From: Cryptomeria japonica
Lineage: Eukaryota > Streptophyta > Pinopsida > Cupressales > Cupressaceae
Direction: 5' to 3'
Assembly: GCF_030272615.1 (NCBI RefSeq)
Contig: NC_081405.1
Span: 312,584,235-312,648,234, forward strand
Length of the DNA: 64,000 nucleotides
Part shown: piece after piece, positions 46,647-58,614 of the stretch
Position numbering within the stretch: the stretch's first letter is position 1
Layout: each line of letters starts with the position of its first letter
The notes under the pieces: model-generated
What the model was told of the DNA's origin: nothing
The model's input: only the letters and a program-made list of their open reading frames with translations
Database searches by the model: none
Translations under genes and position numbers: made by a program

Positions 46647-49600
46647 ATGCCTATTCCGTATTCCAGGCATTGTTTTGAGAGCGTTCGGAGGTACTCGAGA
46701 CTTGCCGCATATGGACCACTAGTAAGTCAACACTTTTGACCCTTTTTTGATTTTTGATTTTGTTGTTTTTGGTCATTTTTTTTATTTTTGAAATTTCGTT
46801 TTAGCGTTTTAGCGCGTCAAAGTTGCAAATTAGTGCATATGAAAATTTACGTAGCGCATGAAGCTTAATTTTAGGGCTGCGTCTGAAAGAAAATAGCGTA
46901 GCGCATAGAAAGTCTAGGGTAGCGTAGGGAGTGAAAATAGCGCATGCCGAACATAGGGTAGCATGTCAAGTTAACAGGGTAGCGCGTAGGGTAGACCTAG
47001 CGCATAGGGGTCATAGGAGTTCGCATGGGTAAGGGGTTTTAGCGTGTAGGGTAGACCTAGCACATAGGGTCAAATAGGTAGCACCAGCGAGGTATAGGTT
47101 AGTGCATGGATAGGTTTTAGCGCATAGGGTAGGTTAGGTGGCGCATGGGGGGAAAAGATTAGCACGTAGAGTCAGTCTAGCGCATAGGATGAATGGAGTA
47201 GCGCATAGGAAAAATAGCTTAGCACATGGGTAGATTTTAGCGCGTAGACAACCTCTTTTAGCACATCTGGAAAAATTTTGCGAGATGGGGTGATTTGTGA
47301 AATTGTTGTGTTTTGCTGTCATGGGTTTTATTGATTTGTCCAATATGAGTGTCGATATAACGTGTTTTGATTTGCGATATGTCAAGTTATGTATAGATAT
47401 CAATGTGTTGTGTTAATCAAAATATGATTTGTTTTTGCACTTTGTTTCAAGTTCAATGTGTGAAGCCTGATTTGTGTTACAAGCTGATATGGGTTGGAAA
47501 CTTGAGTTGTTTTACAAGCTAATATGGGTGGGAAACTTGAGTTGTTTTACAAGTTTATGTGTTTTGGAGACTTGAGTTGTGTTACAAGTTTGATATGGTT
47601 TTTGATAACTTGAGTTGTTTTACAAGTTGATATGAAATGATAGGATTTTGAACTTGATGTAGATGAACAAATTGTTTCATGTTGTTGATGTGAGTTTGAT
47701 TTTGATATCTTTGTTTTGATGTGGAAACTGATATTGGACTTGTTTTGCTGGTTGACAGGAGCGATTGGGCATGGTGCAGTCGCGTGAGCGATTTCCTAGG
47801 CCTTGGACTCTGATACCTCAGTTGACACAAGCCGACCTAGATATCATTGAGAGATGCGGGTTGACGTCCCTGTTGGATATGCCTTGGTTCACTGTGAACC
47901 AGGGGCTACTTACAGCGCTCGCAGAGAGGTGGCACAGCGACATGAACACCTTCCACTTTGCCATAGGTGAGATGACAGTCACACCAGAGGACTGTTACAG
48001 GATTCTGCGTATACTAGTAGTAGGTGCACTACTACCATACGAGCAGTCGAAGGAGGGTGGCACAGAGGCACTTCACCGTATTTTTCATGATGAGACAGTA
48101 TGTGGATATGAGATCCCATGGCAGGAGTTCCTAGACCTGGATTATGCATTGCTTCCATCAGTACTGGCAGGATTTATCGGTGGATTCCTTTGTCTTGATC
48201 GTAGGTCAAAGGGATTCTCTGTGGGATGGGGGCTGGTGTTAGAGGACATGGTTACACAGGGCCGTAGGTTCGTGTGGGGATCAGCTATGCTAGCCCATTT
48301 GTACAGGGACCTGCACGAGGTGGTATACCTAGGTTACGACAGTTTGTCAGCTGACATGACGCTCTTACAGGTATGGTATTGGGAGCACATTCCAGCCGTG
48401 AGGCCATTAGCAGACAGAGATAGGCCCGTTGGATGTGCCTATGCTTATGGATACAGGGGTCTAGTTGTCCAGCGGAAGTTGGGCAAACTAGAGCATTGGA
48501 GGAGAGTTTTGGATGACATCGATATGGTCACATAGCGACTGTATACAGGGTGTGAGGTGTGGGCGGAGGATGGGCTGGAGATGCCCTACGTGTTTATGAT
48601 GAGATATCTGATTGGGAGGACCCCATTTGTTATTGAGAGGTTTGTGGTGACTAGAGTTTTGCGATAGTTTGGTCGACAGTAGGGTATACCTCAGGGGGCT
48701 TGTTTATATGCACGGCGGAGGCAGGATATATCCGATTGGGGCCTGACCATTGATAGTGCGTTGTCGGTGGAGGAGTTTGTTGGTTTGGCGGGCTAGATAT
48801 GAGATTATGCCCCAGAGATTTTGGATGCGGGCATGATCGATGAGTTTGCAAGATTGTTTGCCGTGCGGGCAGTGGCCAGGACATCGGATCCCGAGGAGAT
48901 GCCGCCAACATTCGATGATGATGATGAGGAGGGAGAGGGAGATGATTAGGATGATGGGGATGGTGGAGGAGGATGACAAGGGAGAGGAGTTAGAGGGAGG
49001 AGGGGAGATAGAGGGAGGAGAGGAGATAGAGGTGTGGAGAGAGTAGTCAGACAGGCAATGATAGATAGGGGGAGAGGTGGATTGGCTATTGGAGCCGGTG
49101 GAGAGGGGAGGGTGGGGGAGGTTCTAGCTATAGTGGGGGGGACTGATGAGGCGATACGGCCAGCACAGAGGAGGAGGATGGATGTGCTCCCACCTCCAGC
49201 ACCGAGGACAAGTAGTGTTAGAGGGGATGCCCTCGCATAGGTATTACTACAGGTTCGGATCCCTACTCATGTTGAGGATGCAAAGATTCGGACCCTGCAG
49301 GTGACTGTACAACAGCTGCAGGCACAAGTTTTGACATATGAGTGGTAGATTATGCAGTTGACCACAGAGTGGGACACAGAGATAGAGCAGAGAGGGCGAG
49401 CGGAGGAGCTTGCAGCCAGCGTGTAGAGAGAAACGATGGGTGGTTTGATGAGGGACACCTTGAGAGAGCTATCATTGAGAGCTCAGGAGGCGGAGTACTA
49501 TCGGCAGCATTATGAGGCTGCGGTACCCAGGGATCGTTGAGTACAGAGCTTCACACAGTCAAGATCTAGTCGATCTTGAGATACTGGGTCATGGTCCAAG

Positions 49601-49702
49601 AGCTGAGGTGTGACAGGGCCATTGAGACAGGATCCCCCTGGAGATCCAAGGGTGTGGACATCTGGAGCCAGGCCATCTCTATCAGGGGATAGTCATACTT
49701 GA
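46647..49702 (+). pseudogene. Plant mobile domain (PMD, aminotransferase-like) gene, antisense in the Tat element
   Basis: Exon 1 (46647-46721, MPIPYSRHCFESVRRYSRLA then AYGPL) lies in the LTR and ends at the donor A|GTAAGT. The acceptor TTGACAG|GAG at 47758 opens exon 2 in the same phase (ERLGMVQSRERFPRPW). The PMD domain follows: IIERCGLTSLLDMPWFTVNQ (47843-47905), LTALAERWHSDMNTFHFAIG, TPEDCYRIL, then FIGGFLCLDRRS and the FVWGSAMLAHLYRDLHE block to 48535. Past TAG 48534 the same frame still reads sensibly: more PMD, an acidic DDDDEEGEGDD stretch, an Arg/Gly-rich stretch, and a helical C-terminus to about 49700. It is interrupted only by TAG or TGA codons. PMD proteins in plants act in gene expression and transposon silencing, and PMD domains are known in some retrotransposons and MULE-type transposons. 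Loss of function is likely in this copy. Confidence 0.72.
46801..47272 (+). repeat. Degenerate TAGCGCATAGGGT motif array
   Basis: About twenty variants of TAGCGCATAGGGT (also TAGCGCGTAGG, TAGCACATAGG, TAGTGCATGG) spaced mostly 18-24 bp. The array lies in the LTR and in the proposed PMD intron. It is also present in the other LTR (63730-64000). The complementary motif forms arrays in the element's leader. Confidence 0.85.
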
Positions 49703-51149
49703 GAGACGTGGTCTCTGTTGTATTTTTGATAATTGTATTCTTTGTACTGGACACAGAGATGATAGATTTTGTACATTTTGATCATTTTTGGAGATATATA
49801 TATACGACATCATTATCTTTGATCATGTGGTACGTTTATATAGATGGATGTGCTTATGTGTTGTTTTCGTTATGTGATGATGATGCAATGCTTAAATATA
49901 TGATTTAATGTATGATGCAGGATGTATGCTTTTAATATGTTTGTGAGATGTATCTTGAAAATGAGATGTATGATTTTATATGTTGTGAAATGTATCTTTG
50001 AGATGTATGATAATGATATGTGACGAAGTGTAAAATGATATGCAACTATGTTAAAATGATATGCAATTAATTGTAAAATGATATGTAGCTATTTTAAAAT
50101 GATATGCAACTATGTTAAAATGATATGCAATTAATTGTAAAATGATATGCAGCTATTTTAAAATGATATGCAACTATGTTTTTGGTAGCATCCTCATTCT
50201 GTATTTGCCATCCGATATAGCCATATGTTGTTTGCTTTCTTTGTAGGTATCATCATTGAGCATTGATTTGTTTAGGATATGTTGAAAATTTATACAAGTA
50301 CAATGGTATAATTGAACCATAATGACCTAAGAAAAATTTATATGATGTTTGATTTTGCAAAATAGCACAAGTGTCAAGGTATAATTGAACCAGGACGACT
50401 TGAGTGCGGATTGCGTAAACAGACAAGATTAAATCATTTGTATGCTTGAATTGGAATCAGACCCTCAGTGATATTCGACGTATCACGTCTCGAGGCAAGT
50501 ATTCACACAGTACAAGTGATCGCTTCCCAGACAGAAGACTAAGAAAATATTGGAAGTTCCCCATGATCTCTAGCTTTGAAGCATTTAGTGAGAAAAGGAA
50601 GAGAATCCAATAATTGAAAAAGTTCAAAATGCAAAACTAAACAAGATTTTTATGCGATAATGCAACATTCGGTACTTTAGAAAATCATCCATCCTTGGTA
50701 TTTTTGGGAAATTTTTTGTTTTGTTTTGCGATGAAGTGTAGTTTTGGTTGTTGGATGCCATGCTGCAGAGTTTTGCTTCTAATTTTGACATCTTGAATGT
50801 TCGCAAGGTTTGATGATTTTAATGCCCCTAGCTGAGTGTGCCTCTTGATGTGAATATGTACAGTGATTTCCAAGCCATGGTGGAATGTGTTAAGAGGATA
50901 TATATGGATAAACTAGGATAGTGACTACGCTAAGTATGTCCTGAATGTATATGTGCTAAGTGTCGGGTGATGGCCGATAGCGTTTGTACTAATAAAATGG
51001 TGTGGAGATAGATAGAGGAGCCATTCTTTCACAAGAGCGCCTGTTTACCAGGTTTTCACCATTTGTTTTTATTGTACTTTGATTTTTTATTTTTTTCTAG
51101 ATTTTTTGATTTTTTTGCTTGTTTTGGCTTTTTCCGTGCACCAAGATAC
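49703..51149. other. Spacer between the antisense PMD gene and the end of pol
   Basis: No gene recognised. It contains the higher-order repeat at 50032-50180. The two genes converge here, so terminators for both would be expected; none can be named from sequence. Confidence 0.5.
50032..50180. repeat. Small higher-order tandem repeat (64-bp unit of three 21-22-bp subunits)
   Basis: Subunits all start AAAATGATATG(C/T)A and differ in their ends: CAACTATGTT (A), CAATTAATTGT (B), (T/C)AGCTATTTT (C). The order is A-B-C-A-B-C-A at 50032, 50053, 50075, 50096, 50117, 50139 and 50160. Confidence 0.9.
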
Positions 51150-54100
51150 TTAAGTGTAGTACTTCTTCAAATGGATGTTGTTAGTTGGTTCGTCGAGCAC
51201 ATCTCCTTCTGAAGTTGTTAGCTGGTAGGCACCTGATCCATAGACTGATATGATGACATAGGGACCCAACCAGTTAGGTTCAAATTTCCCTTTCTTTTCT
51301 CGATCTTGTTGATTTCTTAGATTTTCTTTGAGGACTAGGTCACCAATTTTGAAGTTGCGAGGGATGACCTTGTGATTGTAGCTTCTGCACATGCGTTGTT
51401 GATATGCTTTGAGATGAGTGTAAGCATGCTGACGTCGTTCATCTAATAGTTCAAGTTCTTGTAGTCGGTTAACTCAATACTCTTCATCTGGGATTAAACT
51501 TTTCAGAGAGACTCTGAGAGATGGGATTTCTACCTCCAGGGGTAAAATGGCCTCTGATCCATATACCAATGAGTATGGTGTTGCTCCTGTAGGTGTGCAG
51601 ATGCTGGTTCTGTATGCCCAAAGTGCTGGATTAAGTTGTACGTGCCAATCTTTTCCTGCATCATTCACTGTTTTCTTTAGGATTTTTAGTATTGTCTTGT
51701 TAGATGCTTCTGCTTGACCATTTCCCTGTGGGTAGTATGGTGTAGAGAACCGATGTTGGATTTTGAATTTTTCACATAGTTCTTGTACATCTTGATTTTT
51801 AAAAGGTCATCCATTATCTATGATGATTGAACTTGGAATACCATATCTACAGATTAGATAATTTAGGATAAAAGAGGCAATTTGTTTCCCAGTCACTATG
51901 GTCATGGGAACTGCTTCTATCCATTTGGTAAAGTATTCTGTTGCAGTTATAATGAATTTGTGTCCTTTTGAAGATGAAGGATGAATTTTGCCAACTAAGT
52001 CTAGTCCCCATTGACAAAAGGGCCAGGCTGTCGTGAATGGCTACAGTTCTTGTGCTGGTGCATGTATCAGATTACCATGGATCTGGCATTTAGGACATTT
52101 CTTGGCGAAGTGATATGAGTCTATCTCCATTGTAGGCCAGTAGTATCCCATCCTTAGAATTTTTTAGCAAGAGTAGTACCACTCAAATGTGTGCCACAAA
52201 TACCTTCGTGAAGCTCGTGTAAAGCGGAATCAGAATCATTACGATCAAGGCAACGAAGAAGAGTACCATCTAGACCTCGACGATACAAAGTATCAGCGGT
52301 AAGGGTATAACGGGCAGCTTGTCGGATAAAGTTACATTTTTGGTTATGGGATTGGTGAATTGGTAAGATATTGTTCTTGAGGTAGTCGTATATTGGTCCA
52401 TATAATGAAGAATCTGAACCAGTCAAGGCATAGATAACATGGGATTCAAAGTGGTCATAGGCTGGGGAGAACAGTTGCTCTACCAGGAACTCATAATGAC
52501 TCTGTTGCTCTGGAATTTGTAGTAATGAAGCGACAGTAGCCATGGCATCGGCTGCTTTGTTGTTCAACCTTGGTATTTGCTCGAAGGTGATGTGCACAAA
52601 ATACTATTTGAAGTCATCCACCATTCGCTTGTAGGGTAGTAGCTTGTCATCCTTTGTCTGATAGTTGTTATTGATTTGATTGACGACTAGTTGTGAGTCT
52701 CCATTGACCTTTAACTCTGTGATTTTACATTCTAAGGCCATTTTGATGCCTATAACCAATGCCTCATATTCAACCACATTATTTGTGCATGGGAACATAA
52801 GCCTATATGATCTTGGTATAGTGTGTCCTTAAGGAGTGATGAATAGAATGCCAGCACCTGAACCATGTTGTGTGTGGGATCCGTCAAAGTATAGGGTCCA
52901 TTGTTTGGTAGAAAGAGCAAGAACGTCCCTATCTGGAAACTCAATCTCCATGGTTTGGTTTCCTAGTAGCCGTGCTTTAGCCAGCTGATCTGCAATTGTT
53001 TGTCCTTTGATGGCTCATCTTTCTATGTATTGGATGTCAAATTCACTGAGAATCATGACCCATTTAGCCAATCGGCCTGTAAGAGCTGTCTTGTTGAGTA
53101 GATATTTGAGAGGATCAATTTTTGCGACTAGCTTAATGGTGTGTGCTAGCATATAATGTCAGAACTTCTGAGATGCGAAGACCACTATTAGGCAAGCCTT
53201 TTCAATGAATGTATAGTTGAGTTCATAGCCATTCAATGTCCTACTGATATAATATATGACTCATTCCTTTCCTTGTTGATCTTCTTGTGCCAATAGTGCC
53301 CCTAGTGATATATCTATTGTTGAGATATATAGGATAAGAGGCTTTCTTGCGACTGGTGGTACTAGAACTGGTGGATTCATCAGGTACTATTTGATTTGAT
53401 AAAAAGATTCTGCACACTTGGTCTCCCATCTAAATGGTACATTTTTGTGTAGTAAATGGTTAAATGGTAGACTTTTATCTACTAGCTAAGCGATGAATTG
53501 CCTGATTGATTGAAGTCATCCTTGTAGAGATCTGAGTTGATTGATATTCGTTGGTGGTGGCATTTCCATAATGGCTTGTACCTTTGCTGGATCTACTTCG
53601 ATATCTTTAACTGAGACTATGTAGCCTAGTAACTTGCCTAATGTAACCTCGAAGACACACTTCTTAGGGTTGAGCTTGACTTGAAATTTCTCCAATCGAT
53701 CAAAGATCTTTGTTAAGATGCTTAGATGTTCTGCTCTGGTGAATGACTTAGCTAGTAAATCATCCACGTAATCTTCCATAAATGTGTGCGTCATATCATG
53801 AAAGATTGTTGTCATTGCTCTTTGATAAGTGGCCCCTGCATTCTTTAAGCCAAAAGGCATAACATTCCAACAGTACGTTCCCCAAGGACAGGTGAACGTG
53901 GCTTTATCTTGATCTTTTAGGGCTATTTTGATTTGATTATAGCCTGAGAAACCATCCATTAGTGAGAGCATTGCATGCCCTGCTGTGAGATCTACAATTA
54001 TGTCAATACTGGGCAGAGGAAAGTCATCTTTTGGACAAGCTTTGTTGACATCTCTGAAGTCAGTGCATATTCTGATACTACCATCTGGTTTTGATACTAG

Positions 54101-56400
54101 AATGATGTTGGAAATCCATTCTGCATAGTCAATGGGTCGGATGAATCCGACATCTAATAGTTTCTTTAGTTCAGTTTTGACCATGAGTGCTACCTATGGA
54201 TTCATCTTTTGTAACTTTTGCTTGACTGGTTTAACTCCTGAAGAGATGGACAAGTGATGCATGATTAAGTGTGGATCCACTCCGGGCATATCGACATATG
54301 ACCAAGCAAAGTTAATTTGTTGTTCTTTAAAGAAAATGATGAATGCTGATCTTTCTTCCTCTGTCAGAGATTCTGCAAGGTGTATGTTTCTGACTGCCTC
54401 TGTGGTACCAATGTTGATTGATTGAGTGGGCTCAATCAATATGGGTGATCACTTATGAAAGTGCTCAGGAAGAGTGTCAAGTCTCTCATCATTAGGTGCC
54501 TTAAAAAGGTTTTCACCCTTAGATGCATCCTTTATTTTTACTTTTTTGTGATCTAGAGCTGCCATTGACTGGTTTCAGCATCAAATCTTTCATTTGGTTT
54601 ATTTTTGCGACTGAGAGACTTGGCACTCCCTGATTGGCAGACATCGTTACTTTATTCACTGGTAGAGCCCGTTCCTAGATTTACGGTACATAGGTAATGG
54701 ATAATAGATTCATCATCTGAGAAAATTAGTATATCATGGATTTCAGGTTCATCCCAGTCGATGAGGTCAGGAAAGACAAGTGGTAAGGAATCGTTAGGTA
54801 GATCAAGTTCTTCTATTGTAAGTGTTAGGACAGAGTTTTCATCGCGATTGTTCTTGGTTTTAAAGAAGTCCAAGATTTCATCGAGGTCTTTGATGGTATT
54901 ATCTTTCGTATAGACTTGTTCATAATGTTTCTGTTCGCTTTCCTTGGTATCATAGATATTCTGTGGTCCAAATTCAAGAGGTCTATCTTCTGCGTTATGT
55001 TCTTCTTGAGAAAGGGATATGGAATTAGTATCATTAGGGATATCTGTAGTAGCATTGGAGCAGGTACCCCATTCATATTCATTGGAATCAGTCTTTGAGG
55101 TATCATCCTAGATTCTATCAGTGCTATAAACAGGTATGTTGTATGGTGAAAACAAATCTTTGATGATGGATACCATTTTAATAGTGTTGGTTGATTCGGT
55201 GTCGGATCCTGCTTCGACTTTCTGTATTTGTTCATAGACTGTGCCTCCTCGGGGAGGAATAATGGTATCCGGAGATGATATTATTTGTTCTTGAGATATT
55301 GGTGTTTGAATATGAGCTACTATTGCAGATATGGCCTTCTTGTGGCTTAGAAGCTTTCCCTGATGTAACTTCTGATCTTGACGTTCCCGTGCCTTGCGGA
55401 TTGTTTCTGCTGATTCAAAAAGTGTTTCTTGCCAAGATTCTTCTTTGTACTTCTTCTTTTCTTTCCATTGAGGTTTTGCAGTTATGCGGGGCGGCTTTCT
55501 TAATAGGAAAGTGAGCTTACAACCCAATCCTGCTTTGTTTCTACTGGGTTGTGAAGGAAGATCTATGGGTTCAGTGACTCCTTTGCATTTCCCAATAGGT
55601 CCTTTACCGTCATATCCCATTTGCTGCATGATTAAGTATCCTTTTCCATATAGGTGTGTAGGTAGAACAATGTCCAGAGCAGCTGCTCTATTATCTTCTT
55701 CCTCATCTTTGTATAACTAGCTAAGAATATCCTTGTCTTCTGATTCATGTGCTAGAGTGCCCAATTGGATGAAGATACCATCAAATTTGGTGATGGGTTG
55801 AGTGACCAGATGTGTTGATGTAGTAGGCAATCCCTGAGATCTAGGTGATGTTGGCAATTTAGCCAAACATAAGGGCTCCAAAGAGTATTCTCCCATGCCT
55901 TGGTCTTTGATTTGCATTTTCTGTTTGAAATCTCCAAATAAGGAGTTGGGCTTTGCTGTTTGGAGATCTGATGTTGAAGATCATTGCTTTTCTCTATTAT
56001 GAGGAACCAAACTATCTTGGGCTGCCCCCATTGTGTTGCAATGTTGAAATGGATTGTGATCAGCAAATATGGAGATTTATTGTCCATCATAAGGAAATTT
56101 GACACACTGGTGATACGTAGAAGGTACTGCTTGCATTTCATGTATCCAGGGTCGCCCTAACAAAATATTGTAGGCAAGATCTATGTCTAAGACCTGACAC
56201 ATAGTATCCTTTTGCACTGGTCCCACTTGAATGGGTAATATCACAGTTCCTTTAGAGGACCTTTCCTCATCATCATATGCCTTTATGGTAATCTTCTTGC
56301 AGGGATCAATAGACTCTTCTGAGAAGCCTAATGCACGGATAAGCTTTAAAGTACATATATTAAGTCCAGCTCCTCCATCTATTAAGACTCTTTTTACTCA
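51150..56400 (-). pseudogene. Tat-lineage pol: protease, G-patch, RT, dual RNase H, integrase; broken
   Basis: Going down the minus strand: aspartic protease (about 56395-56100; VLIDGGAGLNICTLKLIRAL, then NILLGRPWIH); a G-patch-like segment (55629-55510; MGYDGKGPIGK..GLGC); a charged linker; RT (about 54440-53516; GSIRICTDFRDVNKACPKDD, and the metal-binding YVDD at about 53765-53775); gypsy-type RNase H (about 53430-53000); a second, archaeal-type RNase H (about 52900-52540; WTLYFDGSHTQHGSGAGILF, VEYEAL, GDSQLVV); the HHCC finger (about 52230-52090); integrase core (about 52020-51480, with GLDLVG, IIIDNG and NGQAEASN carrying the acidic triad); and the integrase C-terminus (51392-51150; NWLGPYVI). 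Frame is lost repeatedly by stops, such as TAA in the second RNase H and TAG before the RT, so this copy cannot make an intact enzyme. Confidence 0.9.
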
Positions 56401-58614
56401 GTGTTTGCAAACAATGACTTCGATATGGAGAGGAGTGTTATGCGGATGGCTCAAGGAAGCATTGTCATGCTCTGAGAAGGTGAGGTTATGAGGTCCAGTC
56501 ATATGGGCGACCATGGCTTGAAATCTGTCTGTATCCAGATTTTGAGGTACATTGGTTTCCAATAGCGCTTGTTCCAATATGTCTTTGTGCTTTGGTGATA
56601 GTTTCAACAATTCTAGTATAGATATCTGAGCTAGAGTTTTGCGTAGTTGGCTAACCAAGTCATATTGGATTTTTGGTGTAGTAGTTGTAGGTGACGTATG
56701 TTCTTTTAAGACATATTTCTGAGTTTGGGTTGTCACATTAACAGATTCATGATTACGCTGATCTCGGATGGTGATGACATTTACTTGATGATTTTCAGTT
56801 GATATGTGATTTATGGTGTTGTTATAGATATGGTTGATACGCGATCCACATGTATCATCTGAGGTTGAAGCTCCATCTTTGTTGTAATTTGGGAGAGGAT
56901 TTTTAAAGGCTCTGTGATCACTATTTGTTTTGAGACCATCTACCGTTAAGTCAACTCGATCAATCATGTCCTGCACCATGTGTTTCAATCTCATGCAATC
57001 GTTCATCTAATGACCCTTGTTACGATAGAAATCACAATAGTGTGAATCATTCCACCAAGGTGGTTTAATTTGGGGTTCATAGTTGCTAATTGCAGGCAAG
57101 GAGAGAATTTTGTTTGCCAGAAGTTCTTTGAATGCTGATTCTAGTGATTGCCCCAGTGGTGTGAAGATACGCTTTTGGAAATTGTTCATGTTGTTGCGTG
57201 AATTGTTGTTAGGTCCTGGATTCATGTTTTTGCTTTGAGTATCATTGGTGTTGTTCGTGTCGAGTTGTCCTTGATCGGTGTTTGGTGCATTTGTGTTAGC
57301 ATTTGGATTAGCATTTTTAGGATTTTTCATATTTTTAGGATTTCCGGATAATGCAAGCACTGGTTGCTTGGATTTGGGATCATGAGATTCATTGTTGCCT
57401 TCGTTTTTGTTTCGAGTCCAAAATCAAGATTTGTCTAGGTTGGTGTTGTTCTAGTTATTGTAGTTTGATGAGTTTGTTCCTTCCTTGTAGAATTTGAGTG
57501 TTCCCTTTTTGACACACACTTCCTCTACTTGAATGCCATTTTCAATCAATTTAGCGAAAGACGGTATGCATTGAAGTTTTAGCCTGTAACTCATTTCACC
57601 ATTCAAATTGTCAATGAAGATTTCCATTTTCTCCTTTTTAGGAATATCTCGAGGATATTTGGAGACCATACACTGTTAGCGTTGAAGGAATATCATGAAT
57701 GTTTCATTGTTCTTTTGTTTGGTGTTGCAAACATCTAGCATGGTTATGGCATGTTGGATGTTATAGGAGTATTGAGTTATGAATTTGTTAACCAATTCAT
57801 CAAATGATCTGACAGGTGGTGTAATTTTGGATAACCATTCCATTGTTTTCCCTCCCAGGCTTCTTGGGAATAACCTCATTAGATAGGTGTCATCATGAGC
57901 AAATTCAAGACTCATTGTGCAAAATTCTCAAACATGATCTCGGGGATCACTTTTCCCATCATATTTATCAAATTTGGGAATGTCTGAGTTTGGAGGAAAA
58001 GGCACCATGTTTAATCTTCTGTCAAATAGATAAGGACAGATTTCGTTTAAAGAGTACCACACTGTTGTCCCTTGTTGCATGTCATGTATTTGTCTTTGTA
58101 ACATTTGCATTTGTTGAGTAAGGGCAGCCAAAGGTACATTGTCTTGTCGAGGGAAAAGTTCTTCCCTTGTATTAGTTCTCAGCTGAAAAGGTGTGTTAAA
58201 TGGTATATTTTGCTCTGGAGTTTCTAGCTTGGGTATACGCATTTCTGGTATACGTTGTTCTGGAATGTGTTGCTCAGGTATGTGTTGTTCAAGGTTACGA
58301 GTTTCTTCTTCTCTTTGTTGTTCTTGATATGCATATTCTTGAGATCCGGTTCTAAAGATGTTTGTGTCTAAATCTTCGGGAAGTTTAACGCCTTTACTTG
58401 TGAGCATGAGAAGATACTTTTCCTTGTCATTTTCCATAAGCCTTTCTACAAGCTTTTGGAATGAAGGGTTTTCCTGACATTCCTGAAGAAGCACTTCAAA
58501 AATTTCAGTTTCTTCTAAGTGTGGAACTTCAAAAGGATTTGACAATCTTCGATTCATACTAGACTCTGCGTGTGTCTCACTTTGTTGGTTTCTTTGAGAG
58601 CGAGTAACATGCAT
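56398..58614 (-). pseudogene. Tat-lineage gag, broken
   Basis: Gag would assemble particles and package the RNA. The start is set at the ATG complementary to 58612-58614 (MHVTRSQRNQQ) because the frame upstream has no better Met. A Gln/Glu/Pro-rich region has short IPEQ/RIPE repeats (about 58300-58200). The capsid-like part carries FDKYDGKSDPRDHV, LFPRSLGGKTMEWL and FITQYSYNIQHAITML (57990-57750). An Asn-rich linker precedes a zinc knuckle (YCDFYRNKGH..NDC, about 57035-56995) whose second ligand is Tyr. Stops include TGA after DPRDHV, TAA after FLQR and TAG inside the knuckle. Confidence 0.82.

Larger units (their letters stand above)
44791..47250 (-). repeat. 3' LTR of the Tat element (right boundary provisional)
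   Basis: Matches 61714-64000 up to at least 47100. The left end reads TGTATGC on the plus strand, so on the element's strand the LTR ends ...GCATACA. The right end is not fixed because the other copy leaves the window. One candidate is 47250, where the minus strand reads TAAAAGAGGT followed by TGTCTACG, a possible purine tract and LTR start, but another copy of the internal motif lies just beyond. The LTR contains promoter-like motifs on both strands and a plus-strand exon. Confidence 0.75.

Noticed and set aside
46801-47272. CRISPR-like spaced repeat
   Set aside because: Units are degenerate, spacers are not unique sequences, the setting is a plant LTR, and no cas-like genes exist here.
47582-47830. 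Minus-strand frame overlapping the PMD start
   Set aside because: Shadow of repeated CTTGAGTTGT(G/T)TTACAAG phrases and of the PMD exon.
48651-49458. Minus-strand frames and an alternate plus-strand frame across the PMD C-terminal half
   Set aside because: The plus-strand frame in phase with the PMD domain explains the sequence better, including acidic and Arg/Gly-rich stretches.
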